This document shows positions 37,301-49,300 of a stretch of 64,000 nt of DNA, piece after piece; position 1 is the stretch's first letter, and the number at the start of each line of letters is the position of its first letter. The position numbers and the translations under genes were made by a program. The notes beneath the pieces were generated by a model, which had not been told where the DNA came from, ran no database searches, and was given only the letters and a program-made list of their open reading frames with translations. The stretch comes from Lamellibrachia satsuma (lineage: Eukaryota > Annelida > Polychaeta > Sabellida > Siboglinidae): positions 410,001-474,000 of the forward strand of contig BSQZ01000107.1 of assembly GCA_033239005.1 (NCBI GenBank). The letters run 5' to 3'.

Positions 37301-40300
37301 CATTTGACCTACAAGAAGGTCGATGTGGGATCTTTCACCGAAAAGCATTTGAAGGAAGCATCCGAGGCTGGACTGAGCGACAGGCAGCTGATGGAATTCA
37401 GACTCCAGTGCAAGGACTTCGTCAGTGTCGTGGTGAAGAAAGTCTTGTTCAAGTGCCCAATTGTTTATTCCTTGGTGAGGAACCTCGCATGCCTGAGCCC
37501 AAAAGAAATGGCAACCAACCCAGATGCTGCCAAAACCAAGTTCAAGAAGGTGATAGCACTGCTTTCCAGCAACCAAAGGGTGAAGGATGATGATTGTGAC
37601 CAGATCATTCAACAGTATGCTGCATTTGTAGACAGCATTCCTGCCTTTCGAAGTTCAAGAACTTCACCCACACTTCATAACATGACCGAGTGGATGAGCT
37701 GCTGCTGATGTACATGGGTCTTGATGAGGCCTATGCAAAGCTTGTCGGTGAAGCTCTTGCTGGTCCTCTCTCATGGCCAAGCTTGTTGGTGTGGTGAAGC
37801 TCTTGCTGGTCCTCTCTCATGGCCAAGCTTGTCGGTGTGGTGAAGCTCTTGCTGGTCCTCTCTCATGGCCAAGCTTGTTGGTGTGGTGAAGCTCTTGCTG
37901 GTCCTCTCTCATGGCCAAGCTTGTCGATGTGGTGAAGCTCTTGCTGGTCCTCTCTCATGGCCAAGCTTGTCGGTGTGGTGAAGCTCTTGCTGGTCCTCTC
38001 TCATGGCCAAGCTTGTCGGTGTGGTGAAGCTCTTGCTGGTCCTCTCTCATGGCCAAGCTTGTCGGTGTGGTGAAGCTCTTGCTGGTCCTCTCTCATGGCC
38101 AAGCTTGTCGGTGTGGTGAAGCTCTTGCTGGTCCTCTCTCATGGCCAAGCTTGTCGGTGTGGTGAAGCTCTTGCTGGTCCTCTCTCACGGCCAAACTTGT
38201 CGGTGTGGTGAAACTCTTGCTGGTCCTCTCTCACGGCCAAGCTTGTCGGTGTGGTGAAGCTCTTGCTGGTCCTCTCTCACGGCCAAGCTTGTCGGTGTGC
38301 TGAAGCTCTTGCTGGTCCTCTCTCACGGCCAAGCTTGTCGGTGTGGTGAAGCTTTTGCTGGTCCTCTCTCACGGCCAAGCTTGTCTGTGTGGTGAAGCTC
38401 TTGCTGGTCCTTTCTCACGGCCAAGCTTGTCAGTGTGGTGAAGCTCTTGCTGGTCCTCTCTCATGGCCAAGCTTGTCAGTATGGTGAAGCTTTTGCTGGT
38501 CCTCTCTCATGGCCAAGCTTGTCGGTGTGGTGAAACTCTTGCTGGTCCTCTCTCATGGCCAAGCTTGTCGGTGTGGTGAAGCTCTTGCTGGTCCTCTCTC
38601 ATGGCCAAGCTTCTGTTGAAAGAGGATTTTCAGTCAACAAGGAGATTGAAATTTAAAATTTGAAAGAACAATCCTTGGTGGCACAAAGACTGATTTGTGA
38701 TCGTGTGCAAGCTGTTGATGGTCTATTGAACATCAATATCAGCAAGCCACTACTTGTGTCTGCAGGCATGATGAGGCAGCAGTACGGCAAGTAAGCCACT
38801 ACTTGTGTCTGCAGGCATGACGAGGCAGCAGTACAGCAAGTAAGCCACTACTTGTGTCTGCAGGCATGACGAGGCAGCAGTACGGCAAGTAAGCCACTAC
38901 TTGTGTCTGCAGGCATGACGAGGCAGCAGTACGGCAAGTAAGCCACTACTTGTGTCTGCAGGCATGACGAGGCAGCAGTACGGCAAGTACTTGGAGGACG
39001 AAAGGGAAAAGAAGAAAACTGACCAGAAGCAGAGGAGGAGAAAGTATGTCTTAGAAGAGATGAACTCAAGACGAAGAAGATGAGGCGGCTCAACTCTGAA
39101 ATTGTCAGCCTGACAGAGTCTGCTAATGAATGGGCTGGCAAGGCAGAGTCAGTTGGAAACTTGAAAATCAAATGCTCCCAGAAAGAGTGCAAAGCAAAAA
39201 AATTAAGCTATGAAGACCATAGATGAGAAGTTAAAAGCCAAAGTACAGGACCTCAAAAAGTGTTGAATACTGTCAAAAACTATTGTGACCTATTGTGAAC
39301 TTGACAAACTGGTCATTGTTTTATATAAAAAGGTTAGTTCCCTAGTTGCTTCCAGTGCTTTATAGCAATAGCGTACAGAAACCTGGTGAAGTAAGACTAT
39401 GAAGAGTTGATGTATATAACAGTGTATATAATTTCATATTCTTGGGCCTTAAAAATTTAATTTCTGACTTAAATTTGGTTGCGGAAAATCTGTATGAACT
39501 CTGTACTACCAGTAACATTATTGTATATTCACCTGTCTAGGCTGTGGTAAAAACCATTGTAACATTTATGAAGCTAACTGACTCTAGATTTTCACTTTTA
39601 CTCTAGAAAGTGTTCATTGTACATGGAATGAGCAACTGCTGTTGATTATAGACAGGAGGACGTGACATCGTGTCCCGCCCAGATCTGTCTCTCGGACATC
39701 CGCCTCCCTCTCATGTGGAAGGACTCGGACCACTTCAAGAACAAGGGAGGTCTGTTTCCATGGACAACTATAATATATTTAACATCTTGTTAAAAGTCCC
39801 TCTCCAATTCACGCAGCCATAGTGATCATGAATCATGTTCGTTGGTGTTCAGATCTGTTTATCCAGTTTATGTAATATGTGCCGTTGGTTTAATAAAAGA
39901 GGGCATACTTGTGTTAAAAATCATCAAAAGAATTTAGTTTGATCGTTATATAAGGTAACTTGCAAAAGTGATTAGCCTTAAGTTGTTGAGGCAGAGCTAC
40001 TTAAGTTGTTGAGGCAGAGCTACTTATGTTGTTGAGGCAGAGCTAGTTATGTTGATGAGGCAGAGCTAGTTATGTTGATGAGGCAGAGCTAGTTATGTTG
40101 TTGAGGCAGAGATACTTTTGCCCTTTTTCACTGAATTTCAACTGGACCCTGTCAGAAATAATTTAATAGTTTGTCCGGTGATTTTATCAAAACTAAATAC
40201 CAGGTGGCACATTTGCACAAATGAGGTAGCATATTTTTAATTCTAATCTTGTCTGATGATGAGGTATTTTCTGTATAATTGGTAGATCACAGAAGGTACG

Positions 40301-43300
40301 CCGTGTTCTGCCTCGTGCGGATTGGCACAAACATACAAGACACTGCACTATTGAAGGACGTCGACAGAAGCATGACAGACCTCACCTTCGATGATATCCT
40401 CATCTTGTAAGTACATACAGCCACATTAGAGACTCTGGCAGTACAAGGTGCAGTAGTTTGGCAGTTAGAGTGCCAGGCTGTCAACCTTATTCACACCATT
40501 TTGTCCATGTCTTTTTGGAAGAGATGCTGATGCAGTGGTCTGTGTGATGTCCAGGGAAAGTAAAAAGATCAATCACAGTGGGCAAATGTGTAACCTGCTG
40601 TCGGCTCCATCTATGCCAGGGAGAGAAGTGTAAAGCACTTTGAACCCAGGGACTGGGTACCATGTTGGAGAACGTACCTTTTTCTCTCGTGAGCCACTGC
40701 AGAAGCATCCACGACATGACGCAATTCTTGCGAGAAGATATGACTGAATGAATCAGTGATTACTCTGATGTACCTAAGTACACTATTAGCTGTGTTCAAG
40801 TTTATACTGCTAAAAAGTAATGCTTTACTATGCTGCAGTGTGTTACTTGCAAGGTGGGGTAAGCTAATACGTTTTCTACATAGAATAAGTTTTTGCAGTG
40901 CAGGGTTAAATGTGTCTGTTTTATTGCAGTGACAGTGTGAAGGCAGACTTTGAGTGTCATCTTGAGGTCTATGGCCACAAGCTGTGCACAGACCTGTCCA
41001 TCGCCAGCACGCCTCAGAAGATCAGGAAACATTTCAACGTCTTCTCCAACACCGTCGGGCGGTCAGTCGGCAAACGCCTCTCTGGATTGGTGAGTCACTC
41101 TGTTTGTGGATCCATTTTGCATCCAAAGTTAAGGTTCAAGGGTAGAAGTTGTGTTTGAATCAAGTTGTGTTTTAGTCAAGGCATCTGTTGTCCACTACTG
41201 TTTTTAGCTATATCCTCACCTGACAAATTATGGGATGATTTCTCACAGACTGTAGACACTGGTGCATTGGCACATGTTGTCTGTGCACTGAAGTGATACA
41301 CAAACATTCTATTCTGTGCCATTTAAACTCCTTCCTCAACTGCCAGAGGCTTCTCTGAGCAGGAATGACATCCAACCATCAGCACAAAGTAGACAAGTCC
41401 TTACCACGGATATGAACCAATACTACTCAGTTGCATGTTACCTCCTGCTCCAGTAGAGCGAAGAGCCACACAGCTGCTGTGGCAGTTCCACCCTTGAACA
41501 CTGCTGGTCATAAGAGGACATTCTTACAAAGTCCCAGAGGAAATTGTAACAATCAGGGAGAGAGAACGTTTCAAGAAATAAATCAATGCCTTCCTAGGTG
41601 CCTTGTGTGTCAGCGCCTTCCTTGGTGCCTTGTGTCAGCGCCTTCCTTGGTGCCTTTTGTCAGCGCCTTCCTTGGTGCCTTTTGTCTGCGCCTTCCTGGG
41701 TGCCTTGTGTCAGCGTCTTCCTTGGTGCCTTGTGTCAGCACCTTCCTTGGTGCCTTGTGTCAGTGCCCGCCCCCAGAATGGAGAGAGACTAGGAAGCCAA
41801 GAAAGACGCCCACATATAAAGAAAATAATTTAATAGTTTGTCCGGTGATTTTATCAAAACTAAATACCAGGTAGCACATTTGCACAAATGAGGTAGCATA
41901 TTTTAAATTCTAATCTTATCTGATGATGAGGTATTTTCTGTATAATTGGTAGATCACTGATATGCTGTAAAACTGGCTTGTTTTACTTCATTGTGTGTTA
42001 TTCAAACATTCTGTTAGACACTCACACTGATTTGTCTTGTTATATTTCAGAAGCAAGACACAGATATTATGGCCAACATGCTTGTGTAAGTTCTCATTAG
42101 TGTCTCTGGATTGCATACATGTCTGTCTGTGTTATATTCATTATTGTGCATACTTATCAGTTCTATTTGACATGTAAATTGTGGCTGTTATTATGTCTAA
42201 ATTAACGAAAGTATAGCTAAGAATATTAACATATTTTAGCAGCTGTTGTATAACAAATGGAAGTTAAAAGGTGCTAAAGACATTAAACTAGTTTTGTTGT
42301 TATTTTTATTTAATTGTCTAATGACATTGACATTTTATGGTATGCAATTAATCTTGTATCATCAGTTTTATTTTGTTATTACATGTTATTTGTACTATGT
42401 CTTGTTCACATTAAAGTGCACTTTGCTTTTTTTTTACAAAGCATGATAATTTATAAAACCAAAGGAAATACTGTGAATTGACTCTTATAGTATAACTGTT
42501 TGCACTTGTATGTTGGCTGTTGGCTACAAAAGCTAATACGTGTTAAACACTATATCATACGAGTTCTTGATTCCAGGATGTATTGTATTGTTGTTCATGT
42601 TCTGAAGTAGGGACAGACTACCAGTGTTTCAATTACATGTTAACATCTATTTCTACAGTGGGCCAAAATTTCAAATAATCGCCAAAGCCACCCTGAGGCT
42701 AGATGAGGTGAAAGCCGCAGTCAGCACCTACGACCTCCTCATCAACTCAGCCAGTGATACAGGTGAAATAATATTGTGTTCTTATTAAAGTACTATTTAG
42801 GAGGGTTTTACCCAATACTGCAAGTGCTACTTAAATTAGAAATAATTATTTGTATAACTTTTTGGCACAAAACTGGGGAAATACTTTGTCTGTAATGGTG
42901 AGCGAACACGACTTTATAATGACGTGATACTCTGTAATGTTGGGGTGGCTTCTGAATTTGAACTTCAAATTGTAGAATTGTCATGGGTTTGTTTTCGTTT
43001 TGATTAGTGTTGAATTAAATGGCTTATTGAACCGTTGGCATTGGCAGAGAGAGCGTTGAGCGGTGGTTTACTCTAGTGGTTAGAACACGCAACTGTTGAT
43101 AGCGAGGCCAGTGGTTTACTGTAGTGGTTAGAACACCCAACTGTTGATTGTGAGGCCAGTGGTTTACTCTAGTGGTTAGAACACCAAATGTTTATTGTGA
43201 GGCCAGTGGTTTACTGTAGTGGTTAGAACACCCAAGTGTTTATTGTGAGGCCAGTGGTTTACTCTAGTGGTTAGAACACCCAACTGTTTGTTGTGAGGCC

Positions 43301-46300
43301 AGTGGTTTACTCTAGTGGTTAGAACACCCAAGTGTTTATTGTGAGGTCAGTGGTTTACTCTAGTGGTTAGAACACCCAACTGCTGATTGTGAGGCTTCCC
43401 AGTTGGCGCAAGAGAGACACCGATCAGGCAGTAGCTGACTCCCTACTTGGGTCTGTAGGAGTATAGGAGAGGCACCGATCAGGCAGTAGCTGACTCCCTA
43501 CTTGGGTCTGTAGGAGTATATGAGAGACACCGAGCACGCAGTGTGGACGGCAGTAATGTCGTAGCTGACTCCCTGTGGGTCTAAAGCAATATATGGATGG
43601 ATGGACAGAAAGAATCCACACAAACACACATACATGCATCAGATTTTATGTTTTGTTTATCTAGATGACACCAGTGACGGCGGAAGTCACACAGAGCTGC
43701 CGTTGTTTGGACATTTCTGTTGTCGTTTGGCTGCTCAACCTCAATGTCTTCTCAATGACCTTGCCCTCGGATATCTGCAGGTCAAGGTCAGAATGATTCA
43801 TTATGATTAGCCAAATACAAATGTGTCATTCCTGAAATTAACAAATACAAATATGCTGCTGCTGAGATTGTCGGAGATAAATACATGGTCTATAATATTA
43901 ATTCATGTGTATATTATGATGTTGACATATTTCCCTTCCCTACTATCACATCAACCATTAATTAAATACATAAAATGACAATATTCATCATGGAAATAAC
44001 CACATGGTAAGTAAATCGCCTTTTCATCTTTTACAGTCCATGAGGCCATGAGTTTTATTGGAATGTCAGTAAAATGTCAATATATGATATGCATTTTAAT
44101 CAGGTACATCAAGAAAAATACAGATACTGTATCAGACGATGTATAATCTACACAAGCATTAAATTTGTAATGTGTTGTAAGACTAACGGTGTAGCCAGAG
44201 CCATTATTGGGAGATGTTAGATGTTGTTTGTAGCCCACCCTGGATGTTGTTTGTAGTCTGCCCTGGATGTTGTTTGTAGCCCACCCTGGATGTTGTTTGT
44301 AGCCCACCCTGGATGTTGTTTGTAGTCCGCCCTGGATGTTGTTTGTAGTCCGCCCTGGATGTTGTTTGTAGCCCACCCTGGATGTTGTTTGTAGCCCACC
44401 CTGGATGTTGTTTGTAGCCCACCCTGGATGTTGTTTGTAGTCCGCCCTGGATGTTGTTTGTAGTCCGCCCTGGATGTTGTTTGTAGCCCACCCTGGATGT
44501 TGTTTGTAGCCCACCCTGGATGTTGTTTGTAGTCCGCCCTGGATGTTGTTTGTAGTCCGCCCTGGATGTTGTTTGTAGCCCACCCTGGATGTTGTTTGTA
44601 GTCTGCCCTGGATGTTGTTTGTAGCCCACCCTGGATGTTGTTTGTAGTCCGCCCTGGATGTTGTTTGTAGTCCGCCCTGGATGTTATTTGTAGTCTGCCC
44701 TGGATGTTGTTTGTAGCCCAACCTGGATGTTGTTTGTAGTCTGCCCTGGATGTTGTTTGTAGTCTGCCCTGGATGTTGTTTGTAGCCCAACCTGGATGTT
44801 GTTTGTAGTCTGCCCTGGATGTTGTTTGTAGTCTGCCCTGGATGTTGTTTGTAGTCTGCCCTGGATGTTATTTGTAGTCTGCCCTGGATGTTGTTTGTAG
44901 CCCAACCTGGATGTTGAGTCACAACGTCTGTGGTGTCAACTGAGTGGGAAGGAGTTGTCCTGTTGGCCCCAACAGCCGACCAGCCCTTCCATGCCCCCCA
45001 CTCTCTCCATTCCCATTACAAAGGTAGGGTAACTTGGTCGACATTTTGTCATTTCTTTAAGCAAATTTTCAATTTATTATTGGATATTTTTCAGAGGAAA
45101 TCATACTGGGTAGAATTTATTAAATGCACATTGCAAAAATTTGGTAAAATATACATGGATACAATTAAAAATTAATTCAATGTTTAAATTTTTTTCATAG
45201 ATACTGTTATAGTATTTGCATGTGGACTTATAAATAAATGTTGACTTATATATTATTCTGTGACACTAACACTTTGCTACTTTGTGACACTAACATTGTT
45301 ATCCTGTGACACTAACACTTTGTTATTCTGTGATATTGACATATTGTTATTCTGAAAAACTAACACTTTGTTATTATGTGACACTGACATATTGCCATTC
45401 TGTGACACTAATACTTTGTTATTCTCTAACACACATTGTTATTTTGTTGTTTATCCAGGACACAACTGTCACGACTGGTGACAATGACACCAGCCTTGTG
45501 ACACAACTACATGGCACATCACCGGTGACCCTGGCCAGCTGTGATGGCCAGAACAAAGGCAAATGGTTGAAGGTGTTCCAACAACATATCCATGACCAAG
45601 GTATATCACAGCAAGAGTATTGATACCATCATTAACTCTAAGCTATTTATTATGTTGTAGTTGTGCTGAACTAATAGAACAAACATTAAACAAAAATTTT
45701 GTATTTGATTTAAACAAAAGCTATATTTTATTTTTGTACAAGAAAACAGTTTTGGAGTTTTCATCATTCCTTTTACATCTTTTTAGTTTTTTCTTCCCAA
45801 ATATATTATATTGTATTTATGTAAATGATACGTTGTTTTGTGTTGCCACTTACCAATTAGAGATTTGTGCAACATAATATTGTTATAATTAATGTATTGT
45901 TTTATTGAAAGTTCCTACAAACAGGCTTGCCTGTACATACAATAAATACTTGTTGTTATTATTGTGGCTATTGTCCTGTCGTCACAGTGGTGTGGAAACA
46001 GGCTGGTGACCAACTGATGACGTTTCCCCCGAGCACGCCCCAGGCTCCGAGAGGCCGCAGGTCAACCTCCAACACCCTCGGTACTGTACAACCCTTACAT
46101 GTTACGATTACCACCAGTAGACCATTACTACAGTGGCATCGTTGTTGCATGGGCATCCTGCCACAGGGACATTCACATTTTCAGTCATTTCCCAGGTAGA
46201 ATGTCATAGTCGACACTAGACAGTAGTGTTGTCACGGTTCATAGTCAACACTAGACAGCAGTGTTGTCACTTTTCATAGTTGACACTAGACAGTAGTGTT

Positions 46301-49300
46301 GTCACGGTTCATAGTCGACACTAGACAGTAGTGTTGTCACGGTTCATAGTTGACACTAGACAGTAGTGTTGTCACGATTCATAGTTGACACTAGACAGTA
46401 GTGTTGTCACAATTCATAGTTGACACTAGACAGTAATGTTGTCATGGTTCATAGTTGACACTAGACAGTAATGTTGTCACGGTTCATAGTCAACACTATA
46501 GTCAACACATGCAAGTGGAAAATGGACATTAGATACAGTTGAGTTTAGAATACCAAGAATCTGTGACTTCATTTACTGATAACTCGTGCTGTGACAGTTC
46601 TGGATATGGAAAGGTGTATGAGCGAGACCCACAGTGCCTGTTGGGACCCGTGTCTTTGGTTCCAGGTGGCAGTACTACTACAGTTCTGGATATGGAAAGG
46701 TGTATGATCAAGACCCACAGTGCCTGTTGGGACCCGTGTCTTTGGTTCCAGGTGGCAGTACTACTACAAGGTGTATGAGCGAGACCCACAGTGCCTGTTG
46801 GGACCCGTGTCTTTGGTTCCAGGTGGCAGCGCTACTACAAGGTGTATGAGCGAGACCCACAGTGCCTGTTGGGACCCGTGTCTTTGGTTCCAGGTGGCAG
46901 CGCTACTACAAGGTGTATGAGCGAGACCCACAGTGCCTGTTGGGACCCGTGTCTTTGGTTCCAGGTGGCAGCGCTACTACAAGGTGTATGAGCGAGACCC
47001 ACAGTGCCTGTTGGGACCCGTGTCTTTGGTTCCAGGTGGCAGTACTACTACAAGGTGTATGAGCGAGACCCACAGTGCCTGTTGGGACCCGTGTCTTTGG
47101 TTCCAGGTGGCAGTACTACTACAAGGTGTATGAGCGAGACCCACAGTGCCTGTTGGGACCCGTGTCTTTGGTTCCAGGTGGCAGCACTACTACAAGGTGT
47201 ATGAGCGAGACCCACAGTGCCTGTTGGGACCCGTGTCTTTGGTTCCAGGTGGCAGCACTACTACAAGGTGTATGAGCGAGACCCACAGTGCCTGTTGGGA
47301 CCCGTGTCTTTGGTTCCAGGTGGCAGCACTACTACAAGGTGTATGAGCGAGACCCACAGTGCCTGTTGGGACCCGTGTCTTTGGTTCCAGGTGGCAGCAC
47401 TACTACAAGGTGTATGAGCGAGACCCACAGTGCCTGTTGGGACCCGTGTCTTTGGTTCCAGGTGGCAGCACTACTACAAGGTGTATGAGCGAGACCCACA
47501 GTGCCTGTTGGGACCCGTGTCTTTGGTTCCAGGTGGCAGCACTACTACAAGGTGTATGAGCGAGACCCACAGTGCCTGTTGGGACCCGTGTCTTTGGTTC
47601 CAGGTGGCAGCACTACTACAAGGTGTATGAGCGAGACCCACAGTGCCTGTTGGGACCCGTGTCTTTGGTTCCAGGTGGCAGCACTACTACAAGGTGTATG
47701 AGCGAGACCCACAGTGCCTGTTGGGACCCGTGTCTTTGGTTCCAGGTGGCAGCACTACTACAAGGTGTATGAGCGAGACCCACAGTGCCTGTTGGGACCC
47801 GTGTCTTTGGTTCCAGGTGGCAGCACTACTACAAGGTGTATGAGCGAGACCCACAGTGCCTGTTGGGACCCGTGTCTTTGGTTCCAGGTGGCAGCACTAC
47901 TACAAGGTGTATGAGCGAGACCCACAGTGCCTGTTGGGACCCGTGTCTTTGGTTCCAGGTGGCAGCACTACTAAAAGGTGTATGAGCGAGACCCACAGTG
48001 CCTGTTGGGACCCGTGTCTTTGGTTCCAGCTGGCAGCACTACTAAAAGGTGTATGAGCGAGACCCACAGTGCCTGTTGGGACCCGTGTCTTTGGTTCCAG
48101 CTGGCAGCACTACTACAAGGTGTATGAGCGAGACCCACAGTGCCTGTTGGGACCCGTGTCTTTGGTTCCAGCTGGCAGTACTACTACAAGGTGTATGAGC
48201 GAGACCCACAGTGCCTGTTGGGACCCGTGTCTTTGGTTCCAGGTGGCAGCACTACTACAAGGTGTATGAGCGAGACCCACAGTGCCTGTTGGGACCCGTG
48301 TCTTTGGTTCCAGGTGGCAGCACTACTACAAGGTGTATGAGCGAGACCCACAGTGCCTGTTGGGACCCGTGTCTTTGGTTCCAGCTGGCAGCACTACTAC
48401 AAGGTGTATGAGCGAGACCCACAGTGCCTGTTGGGACCCGTGTCTTTGGTTCCAGCTGGCAGCACTACTACAAGGTGTATGAGCGAGACCCACAGTGCCT
48501 GTTGGGACCCGTGTCTTTGGTTCCAGCTGGCAGCACTACTACAAGGTGTATGAGCGACACCCACAGTGCCTGTTGGGACCCGTGTCTTTGGTTCCAGGTG
48601 GCAGCACTACTACAAGGTGTATGAGCGAGACCCACAGTGCCTGTTGGGACCCGTGTCTTTGGTTCCAGCTGGCAGCACTACTACAAGGTGTATGAGCGAG
48701 ACCCACAGTGCCTGTTGGGACCCGTGTCTTTGGTTCCAGCTGGCAGCACTACTACAAGGTGTATGAGCGAGACCCACAGTGCCTGTTGGGACCCGTGTCT
48801 TTGGTTCCAGGTGGCAGCACTACTACAAGGTGTATGAGCGAGACCCACAGTGCCTGTTGGGACCCGTGTCTTTGGTTCCAGGTGGCAGCACTACTACAAG
48901 GTGTATGAGCGAGACCCACAGTGCCTGTTGGGACCCGTGTCTTTGGTTCCAGGTGGCAGCACTACTACAAGGTGTATGAGCGAGACCCACAGTGCCTGTT
49001 GGGACCCGTGTCTTTGGTTCCAGGTGGCAGCACTACTACAAGGTGTATGAGCGAGACCCACAGTGCCTGTTGGGACCCGTGTCTTTGGTTCCAGGTGGCA
49101 GCACTACTACAAGGTTCCAGGTGGCAGCACTACTACAAGGTTCCAGGTGGCAGCACTACTACAAGGTTCCAGGTGGCAGCACTACTACAAGGTTCCAGGT
49201 GGCAGCACTACTACAAGGTTATATTTTGGCGAAATGAGTCTGATATGAAAGAGACAAAAATGTTATTGAGGAGGAAGCTTTAACTGGACGTGTCTCATGT

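Larger units (their letters stand above)
36640..39260 (+). pseudogene. hAT-transposase-derived ORF inside intron 3, frameshifted and repeat-expanded
   Basis: Plus-strand pieces of a hAT-like protein: 36756-37307 with H-R-W-L-E-I-V-P, F-F-K-C-I-A-G-H-L-Q-P-F-L and Y-Q-T-D-T-P; 37304-37708 with K-K-V-D-V-G, M-E-F-R-L-Q-C, Y-S-L-V-R-N-L-A-C-L; then near 38600 the hATC signature H-G-Q-A-S-V-E-R-G-F-S-V-N-K, L-V-A-Q-R-L-I-C-D and I-S-K-P-L-L-V-S-A-G, ending near 39260. Single-base frameshifts occur near 37290 and 37685 and a stop near 38655. Two minisatellites have grown inside the coding sequence (46 bp at 37737-38612, 49 bp at 38744-38995). Similar hAT-derived ORFs are common in marine invertebrates. 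It does not contribute to the rhotekin mRNA. Confidence 0.8.

Noticed and set aside
36756..37708. Extra rhotekin-like exons
   Set aside because: The protein matches hAT transposase-derived ORFs, is frameshifted, and exon 3 joins exon 4 in phase without it.
38760..38995. Tandem micro-exons (CTGCAG|GCATGACG...GGCAA|GTAAGCC)
   Set aside because: The unit looks like acceptor-exon-donor, but it is explained fully as a repeated hAT coding segment (V-S-A-G-M-M-R-Q-Q-Y-G-K).
44077..44922. 281-codon minus-strand ORF (G-Y-K-Q-H-P-G repeats)
   Set aside because: Antisense to the 23-bp acceptor array; no independent support.
46539..49283. Dozens of overlapping 66-codon ORFs with nearly identical sequence
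   Set aside because: They are one 71-bp unit read through three frames in turn; exons 12 and 13 join in phase without them.
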